29,297 bases of DNA from Purshia tridentata (GCA_003254885.1 QANT01002848.1:1-29297), one strand, 5' to 3'. Shown: positions 1 through 10,776, counted from the stretch's first letter. Notes: generated by a model from the sequence alone, not told the origin. Translations and numbers: made by a program.

Positions 1-550
1 AGTATACTCTTAATATAAAAGTTTGGATTTAAGAGCAAATAATTAAATTGTATCTTTATAAATTATGATTTTGGCATTGCTGGATAGAAATCGAACTCAC
101 GAGCATGCAGGCGAAAACGGATTGCGAATCGGAGTTACGTAGCTCAAATTACAAATATTTGAAGCATAAGGGCAAAATGGTAATTNTGCAGGTCAGATCA
201 GATCTGGTCTTCTTCTTCTTCCCCGAGCACTCTCTCTCCTCTGCACTCTCTCTCTCCTCTTCTTTGACCAAACTTTGACGCTTATATCTCTCTCATCTGA
301 GCTCCGATTCCAGCGATTTTGGTGTCGTTAGAAAGTTATCGACGACGCCTTTCTACTGGTGGTTTCAGATCACTCATCCGACCATCCACGAAGACACAAC
401 GATGGAAAAACAGTCACGACTTCCGGCCAGCGATCTCCCATTTCCGGCCACGACGAGACCCCAAACCACCCAAGATCTCTTCCTCTTGTCGAGCTAGACC
501 TCATGATACCCTTCCCTTGCCTCAACAACCAACCAAAAAGCCATCAATTT
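1..550. other. Non-coding left edge, possibly a degraded retroelement or leader
   Basis: No recognisable gene. An ambiguous base sits at 186. From about 190 the DNA turns pyrimidine-rich (CTCTCTCC runs, 225-265) and then more GC-rich and CCGG-rich (400-520), unlike the AT-rich DNA around it. Short open frames here (for example 319-564) have low-complexity, basic, proline-rich translations that match no family I know. The composition fits the untranslated part of an LTR-type element or an old gene leader, but I see no paired LTRs, primer-binding site or polypurine tract. Confidence 0.3.
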
Positions 551-563
551 GGGTTTTTTATTA

Positions 564-812
564 AGGTGTGAGTAATGGGCGAAATTTTGGCGAAATTTTG
601 CCGAAAAATTAATTGGGAGGTGTTAAAATTTCGAAATTTAAAACCTTGGATATTATCCGTTATTCGATCTGATCCGATCCGATCCGATCCAATTTTGTGG
701 ATATCCGAATTTGTGGATCGGATATGGATATAAAAATTGTTATACCGCAAACTGTGAATTGGATATGAATATTGGTTTGTGGATTGAATAACCGATCCGT
801 GTGCACTCCTAT
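564..812. repeat. Probable short non-autonomous transposon (MITE-like)
   Basis: The ends are loosely inverted: the left end begins AGGTGTGAGTA, and the right end read in reverse complement begins AGGAGTGCACA. The interior has a short GATCC tandem run (about 669-692) and repeated 'ggatat' words. I find no clear target-site duplication, so the boundaries are approximate. The composition resembles the many short repeats that carry 'GATCCGATCC' words in dicot genomes. Confidence 0.35.
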
Positions 813-2187
813 TTTTTGTATGTATCAACCAAAATACGTAGGGATTCAAAAATTACAACTTGCATCAATTATAAAGTTAGTGGGACCCCGTGCAAGGGAA
901 GCCCAAGACCTGTCACGCTCAAAATGTGAAATGAAAGAAAAACATGTAATAATTAAATACTAATACCGTGGACCATAAATATCATAAAGCACCCTCGTAC
1001 CTTTTGGTCTAGTAAAACATAGGATTTTTTTGGTAATCAAAATAACGTACAATCTACACCAACAAAATCTATCAACATCTTGAATATCCCGATAACACAA
1101 GTACACTTAACTTGGAAGACCACGAGAAAATGAAGCCACTTAAACAACCAATCAATTACTATTTTAGCCTTGTGATAATCATGATGCAGCGAAAAACACT
1201 TAAAATGGCTAGTAATGTCATGATATGCAGTATGAGTGACTTTAGGACACGACGGATCTTTTATAAAAGTCAAATAGGTGCACTGACTATATTAAATCAT
1301 AGGCACAAAGTCCCTCAATGTTAACATAATAAAATGCTATTGTTACAAATTACAATATAAATAGTTTAAATTTGGCGCCATAATTTCTAACAATAATACT
1401 CATAAACATAACTATGAGTAATAAAACATAACTATGAGTAATAGAGTCATCAAAGATTAAAAATTTAATATATTCACCCGGACCCTAGGCTGCAAAATAA
1501 GTAGTAGAGGATGATTATGTTAAAGAAAGTAGTAAACATTTGGTATTGTTTTAACCAGCCAGTATTTATCTTTTACCTTGGATGCATATAAATGAAAAGT
1601 AGAAGAGTGGCCACCAACAGATCCGATAAGTGCGTTGATGGGTCTCGTCTTGTATACAAAACACAATAAACACCCGTGTCACATAGCGCGTCATAGCACT
1701 CTCGTTCTCACAAACTGTATAATAACATGGTAAATTAGCTTAAAACAGAAGCATATTAATTAACATGCGGGAAGCTCATGCACATTGCACATGAGAAGCA
1801 CAATAATTCAGTATTTGAAATGTTAAATTTTGCAGTGGGCATCTTTGTGTACCACGTAAAGTAAATGTTGGAGGGGGGGCTCATCTGCACTCTGACTTAG
1901 TAGTCTGTCAAACACCGCCCCCACCACCACAAATCTGAATTCTCTGCTGCTCTTCTCAGCAGTCAGCTGTGAGCAGTGCAGCTGCTACTGCCTCTCTACT
2001 CTCTACCTCTCGCGTACCAAAACAAACCCCAATGATAAATCCCATCCAAACCCCACATCCATCATTCAATTTCACCCCTAAAATCACCAAGCACGATTAC
2101 CACTGTCTCATATGTCACACCACCCTCCATGAAACTGGCGCGTGTTTTCCACTCTCACAACCCCCGCGTGTAATTCCCTCTCCTCGT
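813..2187. other. Intergenic region upstream of the ARP gene
   Basis: AT-rich DNA with no convincing gene. It contains a short direct repeat (cataactatgagtaat, near 1405-1442) and a G run (about 1871-1877). The last 250 bases become C-rich with many CACC words, as is common in proximal plant promoters. No RNA gene is seen. Confidence 0.5.
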
Positions 2188-2198
2188 CTATAAAAATA
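2188..2198 (+). promoter_or_regulatory. Candidate TATA box of the ARP gene
   Basis: CTATAAAAATA matches the plant TATA consensus. It is followed by a CT-rich tract (2208-2231) typical of plant transcription starts, and lies about 145 bases before the coding start. A second TATA-like word (GTATAAATA, about 2242-2250) is an alternative. The start of transcription is inferred. Confidence 0.55.
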
Positions 2199-2329
2199 CA
2201 AACATCTTCCTCTCTCTCTCTCCCCCTCCCACAGTCACACTCGTATAAATACAAATCCGTACGTACAAGAAGGAGAGAAACATTGGTTTTGAAGCATCGA
2301 CAGAGGTGCGGCCACCGTGGGCAGCAGAA

Positions 2330-2344
2330 ATGGTGATGAAATGA
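2330..2344 (+). other. Minimal upstream ORF overlapping the ARP start codon
   Basis: After the CT-rich leader, the first ATG is at 2330, not at the coding start. It opens a four-codon frame (Met-Val-Met-Lys-stop). Its TGA (2342-2344) overlaps the ATG at 2341 in an ATGA arrangement. This upstream ATG has G at -3 and G at +4, a stronger context than the main start, which has A at +4. Ribosomes would be expected to meet it first. Its use is inferred. Confidence 0.5.
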
Positions 2345-3477
2345 AGGAGAGGCAGCGTTGGCAACCGGAAGAAGACGCGCTGCTGCGGGCCTACGTGAAG
2401 CAATATGGTGCCAAGGACTGGAACCTCATCTCCCAGCGCATGGGCAACGGGAGCAACGGCAATAATCCCCTGCATCGCGACCCCAAATCCTGCCTGGAGC
2501 GCTGGAAGAACTACCTGAAGCCTGGCCTCAAGAAAGGCTCTCTCACCCCCGACGAGCAGTCCCTCGTCATCTCTCTCCAAGCCAAGTACGGCAACAAGTG
2601 GAAGAAGATCGCCGCCGAGGTTCCCGGCCGTACCCCTAAGCGACTCGGCAAGTGGTGGGAGGTCTTCAAAGAGAAGCAGCTCAAGCAGTTGCAGAAGAAG
2701 AACAACAAGACCCACCAGACCACCTCGTCCGACGGGAATATTCCGGTCGCCGGAGTTGCCTCTCCGGACACTGCCGTCCACGGCCCCTACGACCACATCT
2801 TGGAGACCTTCGCCGAGAAGTACGTACAACCCAAATTGCATCAGTACGGGTCGCCGCTTCCTTTGCCCCACACTATGATGGCAGCCATTCCCGGGTCGGA
2901 ACCCGATCCTGTTCTCTCACTCGGGTCGGTTGGGTCCGCTGCTTCCTCTTCAATTCTGCCTCCTTGGATGAACATGAACATGAACCCGTCTTCTTCTACG
3001 ACATCGTCGTCCACGTCATCTACTACTCATTCTCCGTCAGTGAGCCTTTCACTTTCGCCGTCTGACCCGGGCAACGATCCGGATCCTACCCGGTTTCTGC
3101 CGGTCCTGCAGGTGGGTAATCTGTTACAGTGCTGCAGGGAGCTGGAGGAGGGGAGGCAAAGCTGGGTGCAGCACAAGAAGGAGGCCACGTGGAGGCTGAG
3201 CAGGCTGGAGCAGCAGCTGGAGTCGGAGAAGGCGAGGAAGCGGAGGGAGGCGATGGATGAGATCGAGGCCAAGATAAGGTGCCTGAGAGAGGATGAGACG
3301 GCGTTTCTGGGTCGGATCGAGAGCGAGTACAGAGACCAATCAAGTGTTTTGCAGAGAGAGGCTGATAACAAAGAGGCCAAGTTGGTGGAAGCTTGGTGTA
3401 GCAAGCAGATGAAGCTGGCTAAGCTTGTGGAGCAGATTGGGGTGCACCGTACCACTCATGCTTGCAATCATGGATAA
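2341..3477 (+). CDS. AS1-like: ARP-class R2R3-MYB transcription factor (ASYMMETRIC LEAVES1/PHANTASTICA-like)
   Basis: Intronless gene for a 378-residue nuclear DNA-binding protein; Arabidopsis AS1 has 367. The family pairs with the LOB-domain protein AS2 to silence class-I KNOX genes in leaf primordia and to set leaf polarity. Visible features: first MYB repeat at about residues 4-63 (Trp7, Trp27, Trp55); second repeat at about 66-115 (GNKWKKIAAEVPGRTPKR and KWWEVFKEKQ, an ARP signature); an ILETFAEK block; SPSVSLSLSPS at about 231-241; and a charged C-terminal coiled coil from about 263 (CCRELEEG, WRLSRLEQQLESEK) that mediates partner binding in the family. The start was chosen because AS1 begins MKERQRW. 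Compared with AS1 as I remember it, repeat 1 has about six extra residues (GNGSNG, 35-40). GC content is much higher than in the flanks. It may be a diverged ARP paralogue. Confidence 0.95.
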   Translation: MKERQRWQPEEDALLRAYVKQYGAKDWNLISQRMGNGSNGNNPLHRDPKSCLERWKNYLKPGLKKGSLTPDEQSLVISLQAKYGNKWKKIAAEVPGRTPKRLGKWWEVFKEKQLKQLQKKNNKTHQTTSSDGNIPVAGVASPDTAVHGPYDHILETFAEKYVQPKLHQYGSPLPLPHTMMAAIPGSEPDPVLSLGSVGSAASSSILPPWMNMNMNPSSSTTSSSTSSTTHSPSVSLSLSPSDPGNDPDPTRFLPVLQVGNLLQCCRELEEGRQSWVQHKKEATWRLSRLEQQLESEKARKRREAMDEIEAKIRCLREDETAFLGRIESEYRDQSSVLQREADNKEAKLVEAWCSKQMKLAKLVEQIGVHRTTHACNHG

Positions 3478-4845
3478 GCTAGCTTTTTCTAATTGCTTTA
3501 CAGTTTACCATTCCTAATTAATTATGGATCAAACCCATTTTGCAAATTATAGTTTACAACCATGATTAAATCATGTAGTAGTACGTACTGGCGCTGTAGG
3601 TTTTGTTAATTATTGAATTTTCATTTGAAAAAGTTTATTTTTCTTCCATCTTTACTCGATCTCTTGTTGTGCCTAAATAAGATTATTTTTGTTTTTAATT
3701 AAACTGAGAGAAAATGTTTTAGAATCGATGCTATTCGTTTGATGCTGTCTCTAATTAATCAGTTCCTGCAGTTTTGTTTGCGAGAAAGGGTTGAAGTTTG
3801 AAGAGAACTTATAACCTAGGCTACTCTGCTGCATCAATGATAGAGTTGGGGTTATAACTCACAGTCTTTCAAAATAGTTAAAGCCAAAGCCAAAGCCAAA
3901 GTGGTCATTGCAGTAATTATGTCTTTATTTTTATTAATATTATTTTTTATTATAAATGCATTGCTGGTTAGGGACCTAGGGTGGTGCCGCGTGGCCCAAA
4001 ACTGAAGATCGCTGTGTTTACTGTGTAGTGCTGCAGTGCATGGCTGGTTCAGCCGCTCAGGGTGTCTGAGAGATGCTACAGATGCTACGCTATATATGAC
4101 AATGCTTTGACAATGACTGCTCAATGAACCGACCTTGGAGTTTGGGAAACAATGTACTACACTACTACTCTAGCTTCCCCACGCGCCCTTTCTAGGCTTT
4201 AAATACACTCTCCGTGTCCGGGGCATAGGGCCGTTTGGGCCGAATTAAAATAGAGAGATCTCAGAGATTAATTGATGTTGGGCCCAAAGCAAAAGATAAG
4301 AACCTTAAAAAGAATAAAAAAACAAGTATTTAACTCCCTCAATTTTTTCTGAGCTTTTGTTGTTCTTGTATTAAAACAAGGTGAGGATACAAATTTGGAA
4401 CGTCTCTAGTATTTTGGGAGGAATATATTTAAAAAAATAGCTTGATATGTAATTCTTGTTTAGTGTAAATTATTGTTCACTTCATGCATTAAAGAATAGA
4501 ATTTGTGTTTGATAAAAAAACAAAGAATAGAATTATGTTCCACATCTCATCTCTAAAAATGTGGTAACTCTAACTTTACTCAAATTCAAAATGTCATGTG
4601 ACTACTAAGAGAGCTACATAGAAACAATAAAAGCATATATTTATATTATAAGGTAATACTCTCTTTGCAGACTATCAATTTGAACATCACATTAAAAAAA
4701 AAAAATTGTTCAAATTGATAGCCAGACATTATACATAATCTTAAGTTCAACCAACCACCATGCCATGCCCCTTGTTCTTTTTTTTCTGAAAAATGAAATA
4801 AATACTTCTATAAATTGCATGGAAATAAAATGGAGTATTTTAAAT
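3478..4845. other. Intergenic region between the convergent ARP and RAV genes
   Basis: The two genes converge, so this stretch must hold both 3' untranslated regions. It is AT-rich, with a short AAAGCC tandem run (about 3880-3901) and several poly-A and poly-T tracts. No additional gene is seen. Clear polyadenylation signals cannot be assigned with confidence. Confidence 0.5.
4672..4721. repeat. Perfect 15-bp inverted repeat with A-rich loop
   Basis: CTATCAATTTGAACA (4672-4686) is repeated in exact reverse complement at 4707-4721. The 20-base spacer is mostly A on the plus strand. It lies 125 bases beyond the RAV stop codon and so probably within that gene's 3' UTR. It could be an mRNA hairpin or a tiny foldback element; no target duplication is evident. 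Confidence 0.7.
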
Positions 4846-5838
4846 TCACCTCATTTTTGCTCCAATCCTCCAAGTCACCAAACACCTGCTATTGTCCACA
4901 ACACAACTACTACAAGTTTCAACAATGTCAACTCCAAACAACCTAACCACTCCATCAACTTGACCCAGCACTAAAGGGTCATAATCCTCAACCCGACTAC
5001 CCGGCACCTCTGCAAACCCGGAAACGTCGACGTTTCGTGGCTTACAGTCAATGAACAGCTTTCCATCCTCGCTGATCGATCGCTGAAACCGAACCACATC
5101 TCCCGCTTTCAACTTCTTCTCCTTCACAAAACGAGACCAGCCTTTGGTCAACACATAACTCTGACTACTGCTCCAATAACAATATCTGAACCTCCACATC
5201 TTCCCCACTTGGTCCTCAAAATTCAACAAAACCCCTTTCGATGCTGCACTGTGATCATCATCCTCAGAATTACCCATTAATGGAAAATGCTTCTCGGCCT
5301 GTTGCTTTGGTATCACCATTCGGTTTAATCTACCCACATCGCTCGGCGTCGCCACCTTCTCGAAAAGCCACTCCCTCTTCGCCTTGTAGTTGTTCGATAA
5401 ATTGTCACCCTTAATTCTCTTTCGAGCTTCGTGACGCGCAGCATTGCTGTGCTTGTACAGCTCGAGCTCGTCGGTGTACGAGTGTTTTCGGAGCATGTCG
5501 ACGATCTCGGCCTTGGAATGCGATTGCAAGAAAAGGGTCTCGTTATTGTCATCGTGATGATTATCTACAGTGGTCTTCAATGGCTGCTGCTGTTGCTGCT
5601 TGAAGTTTGTGATGGCATTGAGGCCTCGGAACCTCAGCGAGGCAATGTCGTAGGCCTTGGCAGCTTCTTCTTCTTCGTTGAAGGTTCCCAACCACACACG
5701 TTGGTGCTTCTCGTATATTTGGGCTCCCCAACGGCCATTTGGTTGAGGGACTACTCCCTTGTACCTTGAAGATCGTAACTTGTTTGAATTTGGCTCAACC
5801 CCATTTGAGTCGCTTGTGCTCTCATTCAAGTAATTCAT
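4846..5838 (-). CDS. TEM/RAV-like: AP2-B3 transcriptional repressor, RAV/TEMPRANILLO family
   Basis: Intronless gene for 330 residues, close to the family range (RAV1 344, TEM1 361). Domains in order: Ser-rich N-terminus; one AP2 domain at about 25-80 ([37 protein letters not shown]); a Gln run; the conserved linker [20 protein letters not shown]; a B3 domain at about 157-265 ([50 protein letters not shown]); and RLFGVDI near residue 305, the B3 repression motif known to recruit TOPLESS-type corepressors. The family binds CAACA through AP2 and CACCTG through B3. TEM members repress FT and delay flowering; RAV1/2 act in growth control. The start is the Met before [10 protein letters not shown]. 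An in-frame ATG 11 codons upstream (5871) precedes a sequence unlike the family. TEM and RAV1 subgroups cannot be separated here. Confidence 0.95.
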   Translation of the reverse strand: MNYLNESTSDSNGVEPNSNKLRSSRYKGVVPQPNGRWGAQIYEKHQRVWLGTFNEEEEAAKAYDIASLRFRGLNAITNFKQQQQQPLKTTVDNHHDDNNETLFLQSHSKAEIVDMLRKHSYTDELELYKHSNAARHEARKRIKGDNLSNNYKAKREWLFEKVATPSDVGRLNRMVIPKQQAEKHFPLMGNSEDDDHSAASKGVLLNFEDQVGKMWRFRYCYWSSSQSYVLTKGWSRFVKEKKLKAGDVVRFQRSISEDGKLFIDCKPRNVDVSGFAEVPGSRVEDYDPLVLGQVDGVVRLFGVDIVETCSSCVVDNSRCLVTWRIGAKMR

Positions 5839-6557
5839 CACATCCACTGATCTAGTATAGATAATGCACAATCAATGCTTTTCTAGGTATTTAGATTCAA
5901 AATAAGGAAATGGTAAAATCGAACTTTCAATGTTTCTGTGTTGATTTATATTAAGAAAAAAGAGTATTGATTTAGGTTTGAACTTTGAGGATGGTGAGAA
6001 TCAAATGTTCATGAATTACAAGGAAGAGTGTGTGATATTATAGTACTTGTGGTTGTGGGATGTGTATGAAAGTTAAGTAGGACCCACTTGAGCAATTTGA
6101 TGAGGATTCACATAATGTGTGAATGTGGCTATGTATATATAGAGTTTATTTATGGCAAGTTCATCCCCCCTGAAAACTCTGCTACGATCTGATGATGATC
6201 ATGGTCCTTGCCTAGTTGCCTGCTTTTCACGTTTCTTGATTAATCTATTTGTTTTCAGGCTTTTCCTTTTCCTTTTCCTTTTATCTTTCTCTCTCTGCCC
6301 AACATTATCTCACAATATCTTCACTACTATCATCTACAATCTGTTGTTGCAGTGGCTAGTTATAATATATTGTGGGATGGGGAAGAGAGGATTTTCCAAT
6401 GTTCCTCGATGGATGAGATTGGTTGAAAATTCCTAGGCTGAATGTGGCCTGTTTTGATTGGCTGTGTGAGTACGTGGCTTGTTTTTGTTGGCTGTCTGCA
6501 TAAGGATTGTTGTCTTATTCTATCTAGGCTCACACTTGGTAGTTGTGAAAGTGATCA
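5839..6557. other. RAV gene upstream region
   Basis: AT-rich 5' flank of the minus-strand RAV gene. It holds the candidate TATA box at 6133-6143 and a CT/TTTCC-rich stretch (about 6250-6300). A hydrophobic open frame on the plus strand (6152-6436) matches no family and looks like chance. Confidence 0.45.
6133..6143 (-). promoter_or_regulatory. Candidate TATA box of the RAV gene
   Basis: On the minus strand this reads TCTATATATAC, about 295 bases upstream of the coding start. A leader of roughly 260 bases would follow. Placement is inferred from the motif only. Confidence 0.4.
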
Positions 6558-6565
6558 CTACCAGT

Positions 6566-6821
6566 CAGGGACGGATCCAGGAATTTTATCCGGGGGGTCA
6601 TAGTGTTAAATTATGCAGGAAGAGGAAGGTGCTGGGTGCTGGGGGCTGTGCGTCACTGCGTGCGTGAGAGGCTGAGAGTGGAGGGGCAGGGCAGAGGCTG
6701 GTTTGAACAATAGCACTCTGGTGGTTAGCCTTCTGGGCTGGGTTGACTGGTGGTTAGCCTTCTGGGCTGGGTCGCCGGGGGGTCGTCTGACCCCCCACTC
6801 TTGGCTGTGGATCCGTCCCTG
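6566..6821. mobile_element. hAT-type MITE with perfect 8-bp target-site duplication
   Basis: The left end starts CAGGGACGGATCCAGG and the right end in reverse complement starts CAGGGACGGATCCACAG, a near-perfect terminal inverted repeat. The element is flanked by an identical 8-bp repeat, CTACCAGT, at 6558-6565 and 6822-6829. The 8-bp duplication and CAGGG termini fit non-autonomous hAT elements. It is GC-richer than its surroundings and carries an internal 29-bp tandem duplication (from about 6718 and 6747). At 256 bp with no coding capacity it needs a transposase from elsewhere. Identical duplications suggest a fairly recent insertion. Confidence 0.9.
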
Positions 6822-7186
6822 CTACCAGTAGTATTACATAATATTGGTACCCTTGGGTTATTCCAATTTGGCTGTATCAGGTCTGGTTTCTTTGTCTCTG
6901 CATGCATTTGGAAAGTGAATGTGTGAATGTTCCATTTACTTTTATTTTCATAGTTAATCTGAAAAAGAATTACTTTTGACTTTACCAAAATCTTGGTGAG
7001 TTGAATCCACTGATCATGAATTCCTTATACCCAACTTGATTAAATGAGAAAACATATGCCAAAAAAACTTACCTATTAATCTCTATTTCTCTTATTATAT
7101 GCTAAGTCACATGATGAGACAGATAGAAACAGTGAGTGAATACATCTGTTATATGAAAGTTTTACTCAACATATACAATTGGACAT

Positions 7187-7348
7187 TTTCTTGCTAGATA
7201 GTTTAACAACATAAGATATTATATTGTCAGATTGTGGATCTGAATAATAGATTGTTGCCTGTCCAAATTTCTTGCTAGATAGTTTAATAACATAAGATAT
7301 TATATTGTCAGATTGTGGATCTGAATAGTAGATTGTTGCCTGTCCAAA
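7187..7348. repeat. 81-bp tandem duplication
   Basis: Two adjacent copies (7187-7267 and 7268-7348), each starting TTTCTTGCTAGATAG, differ at only about two positions. Because 81 is a multiple of three, a minus-strand open frame shows a 27-residue peptide repeat. That frame has no start context, homology or promoter that I can see, so I read it as a chance frame over a recent duplication. Confidence 0.85.
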
Positions 7349-10300
7349 TTTACAGTATAACAAGATAAATAGTTTAACAAAAAACCCTGCAAATTGGTAG
7401 TGATATGAATGATTTGGTGAGAATGCACAAGCACCTTGGTTCTCTTTCTTTAAAAAAAATGTAATGGGCTGGGTGGGGTTCTTAAAAATTGGGAAAGAAG
7501 ACTTGGGCTAGAGTGGTGAGCTATTGGTCCTTGGACCCTGGCCATTATAATTAGATTGGGCCTCAAGCATTCATGAATCTTGTGTTAAACTTTGGACTTT
7601 CATCACTTAGGGCCTGTTTGCCTTGGGTTGCCCCCTCTATAGTTCGGCTTCTAATTTTTCCCTCATATGAAAACAAACAGTGGGCATTTTTTAAAATTTT
7701 TTTAATTCTATAATCAAACTATTAAGTCTATAATGTCTATTAAATAAAAAGACCCAACAAATAATATACGTAAATATGGCAAGCGGTAACTTGGTCCAAA
7801 AAATGTGAAACCAATGCAAAACTAAAAATCACAAGAAGACGGTCCATCATATTCCGAGCTATATCATGAAAATTATCCATCAACTGAAAAACATTTAAGA
7901 AAGCTATATTGTATCCACATTGTGGGTACAAGAAGAACAAGGTGGTCCATGCTGTTTAGGCTTCTGGAGTGTTGTGAGTAGATATTAAACATTTGGGATA
8001 TTATGTACTTTATTCTGAGTGCTCATTTGTTTGTCATGTTTAGTGGTCTCAAAATATCATTTATCATTGTCAAATGTCAATACACCCCCTTTTATGTTTT
8101 TGTTCTTTTTCAATTTTTATAAGTTCCACTATATAATATATATCTTCCATAAACATGCTTCATTTGCTTGGTAGTTTCCTCTCAGTTTCCTTTGGTACCA
8201 TCTCTTACTGAACAATCCAAAAGAATAATCAAACATAATCTCAAGTCGAAGTTGAGATTTGGGGAATCTAATCCAAAATGAAACGTATAGGCGACTTAAT
8301 ACAATGAACAGCCCCAAGTTTATTAGAGATGTCCGAACTGATCGACACAATCTTTGCTTTAACCAAGACAAACATTTTCCATTCTCACTTTTGTTTTTGC
8401 ATGTGTTTGTGTTTGTGATTGGTCACATTCTTATAATATAGTCGGAAAAGAGGCTTTCTAATGAAACAGGGAGTGGACACAATGCCCCCCTAGTGATGAA
8501 CAGTAAGAAAAAATCTAGGTTGCTTAGCAAGTCAAATCGTTAAAGGCAGCTACCATTCCCCTCACGAGGATTTCACGTGCTGGGTTGTCTTCTTTGTGGC
8601 CACTTCATCATCCTCTAAAATTTGTTTAAGAATTAAAAATAATAGCAGCCAATGAATGAACAATTTGAGACAGGAACCAGGACCCAGTTTGACAATGGGG
8701 AGATTCATTTTTTATGGACTATGTCTCCTTTAATCAAACTATCAAAGCATGTCTCAGGTATGGGTTATTTATTTATTTATTTATACAAATAGAATACTGT
8801 GAGAGATTTCAAAGATGTGACATTGTTTTACAAAATATATATAAGTTTATTTGTGGCTTATTTATAATACAATGATAATTATACTGTCACATCATTTACA
8901 TTAATTGAGACATTATTCCTGTAAGTATTGTTGCAATGACCCCTCAATAAATTACTGTTTCTTTTGGTAGTTATCTGCAAACCAGCACTGAAAATAGTAA
9001 AGATAAGGCTGGGATTTTTTCTCATTAATGTCCCTTAGACTTGGACTCACTCACTCTCCATTGGCAGCAAAAAGATAAACAAATGGAGAAAAAGATCTGG
9101 ACTCTCTGTAATCAACCTATTTTGTAAGGTACCTTTTTTCTTTTTTTGGTAGAGGTAAGGTACCTATTTTATTAACACAAGGAGATGGGCACCTGGTAAT
9201 TTGGTACAGTTATTAACTTTTGCAAGTAGTTTGCTTAAGAGTATGTTTTTTTGCCCTTTAATTTATCCATTCAATTGGTGGACGTGGATGACAGTAGAAT
9301 AAGCATACAAGCTTACTCGCAAACCAAAATATACTCTCACCTTTTGGTTTACCCAAAAAATTACTTTAGTATATGGCCATACCATTGTAAACTATACATT
9401 AAAAACCTCTCAAACTTAAATTCTAAGTAATAAGGATGGACACAAGTTGCATTGGTTTACTTCGAGTTCAAATACCAAGTCGAACTGACCAATTCGGATT
9501 GAAGAATTTCAGCAAAATGTTTATTCTAGTTGGTCACTACTTTGGCTACCCATTTATAAATCCGTAATTATCAAAATCAAATGAATTTCACTACAATTCA
9601 ATATTAGGTATAAATTCCCCAAGACTGGGTTCAGGGTCTGGTTGAGTTGACCTTTAATTTCCAATGGGTTGAAGTGATATTGTTATTATTGTATATGGGA
9701 AAAGCACAAGACTAAACATGTGGGATTGTGTTTCATCTGAGGCTAAATAATCCAATAACTTATTTAACATTGGTTGGGTTTGTAGAGGTCAATCAGATTC
9801 TGTTGCAATTTTTGAGTTTCGAGCTTCAGTATTATAGTAATTTGCACACACTATGACTAATGACTATATATATATGCTGTCCCTTTTGTGTACGTTTGTC
9901 CTTTAATGATCAGTTCCTCCATATACAGTTTCCAATGGGGCACCCCATGTAATTGGAACTAGCTAAGACTTATCTTGCTCAGTTATTATTTGCACATGGA
10001 AAAATTACAGTGATAGTACTGTTACCTTTTCTTTTCTTTTTTTAATATTATACTGCTGCAATATTAATGCCCATCTACTTAAATTTGTTTAGCATTTTGA
10101 CCTACATGATGGATCGAATAGGAGCTAGCAGAAAATGATTCAAGTAATCTCTGAGAATTTGAGCTCAATATCAATTTGAAAATGACAAATTTGCCTCTCA
10201 ATGAAATTATTTTTTGTTTAATGAATGACATACATATTCAACTTCATATTATTGATGGTGGTTTCGGGTCTTAAATTCAGTTGGGTTATAAGGAAAATTA

Positions 10301-10766
10301 GAGTATCAAGTAAAAATTATTTCACAAGAGACTCAACCCCCTGATAAATTACTTTGTTAAATGGTAAAATTTTCCAATACTTGGTAAGAACAATAATTCG
10401 ATTGGGGATCAGAATAGTGGTCCCATAATTTGTTGGCACGTGGAACCTTTCAATGTATGATATGGGAGCAGAGCTTATTCATAATGAAATTAAATTATAC
10501 TGAAAATTTTATATATATGTAATGCAATTGTTCTTGTACGCAGCATACAGCCAGAGGACATGACAAGGAAACAGCAGAAATTTTGTCATGAGATTATAAT
10601 AATTCAACCTGTGTGGGAGCACTGCCATGCCAATTGCCCAAATATCCATGTAAACTAATTAATTTCCCATAATTTCTTTTCTTTTCTTTGTTTTTTTTCT
10701 CTTTTTGATAAATGGCCGACCAAATTTCTTGGTGGTTGATACTCACATAATTGTTGGTGAAGAGGG
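7349..10766. other. Intergenic region upstream of the DVL micropeptide gene
   Basis: About 3.4 kb of AT-rich DNA without a convincing gene. It includes a TTTA microsatellite (about 8767-8784) and scattered poly-T runs. Short open frames on both strands are low in complexity and match nothing I know. No tRNA or rRNA is recognised. Confidence 0.5.
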
Positions 10767-10776
10767 TGACGTGTCA
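10767..10776. promoter_or_regulatory. Candidate bZIP site in the DVL promoter
   Basis: TGACGTGTCA is a near-palindrome with an ACGT core, the type of site bound by plant bZIP factors such as TGA and ABF proteins. It lies about 175 bases upstream of the DVL TATA box. Function is inferred from the motif alone. Confidence 0.35.

Noticed and set aside
2188-2871. 227-residue minus-strand open frame opposite the ARP gene
   Set aside because: It is antisense to a GC-rich MYB coding region. Its translation is Leu/Gly/Val low-complexity without a domain, as expected for a shadow frame.
6152-6436. Hydrophobic 94-residue frame that looks like a membrane peptide
   Set aside because: The Phe/Leu run comes from a TTTCC/CTTTT-rich tract upstream of the RAV gene, with no family match.
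7166-7363. 65-residue frame with a 27-residue repeat
   Set aside because: The repeat follows from an 81-bp DNA duplication, which keeps frame by size. There is no promoter, start context or similarity.
7609-7685. Mini element with GGCCTGTTTG ... CAAACAGTGGGC ends
   Set aside because: The inverted ends are short and imperfect, with no target duplication. Similar words are frequent in plant DNA.
9458-9490. Possible tRNA B-box (GAGTTCAAATACC)
   Set aside because: There is no A-box at the right distance and no cloverleaf can be drawn.
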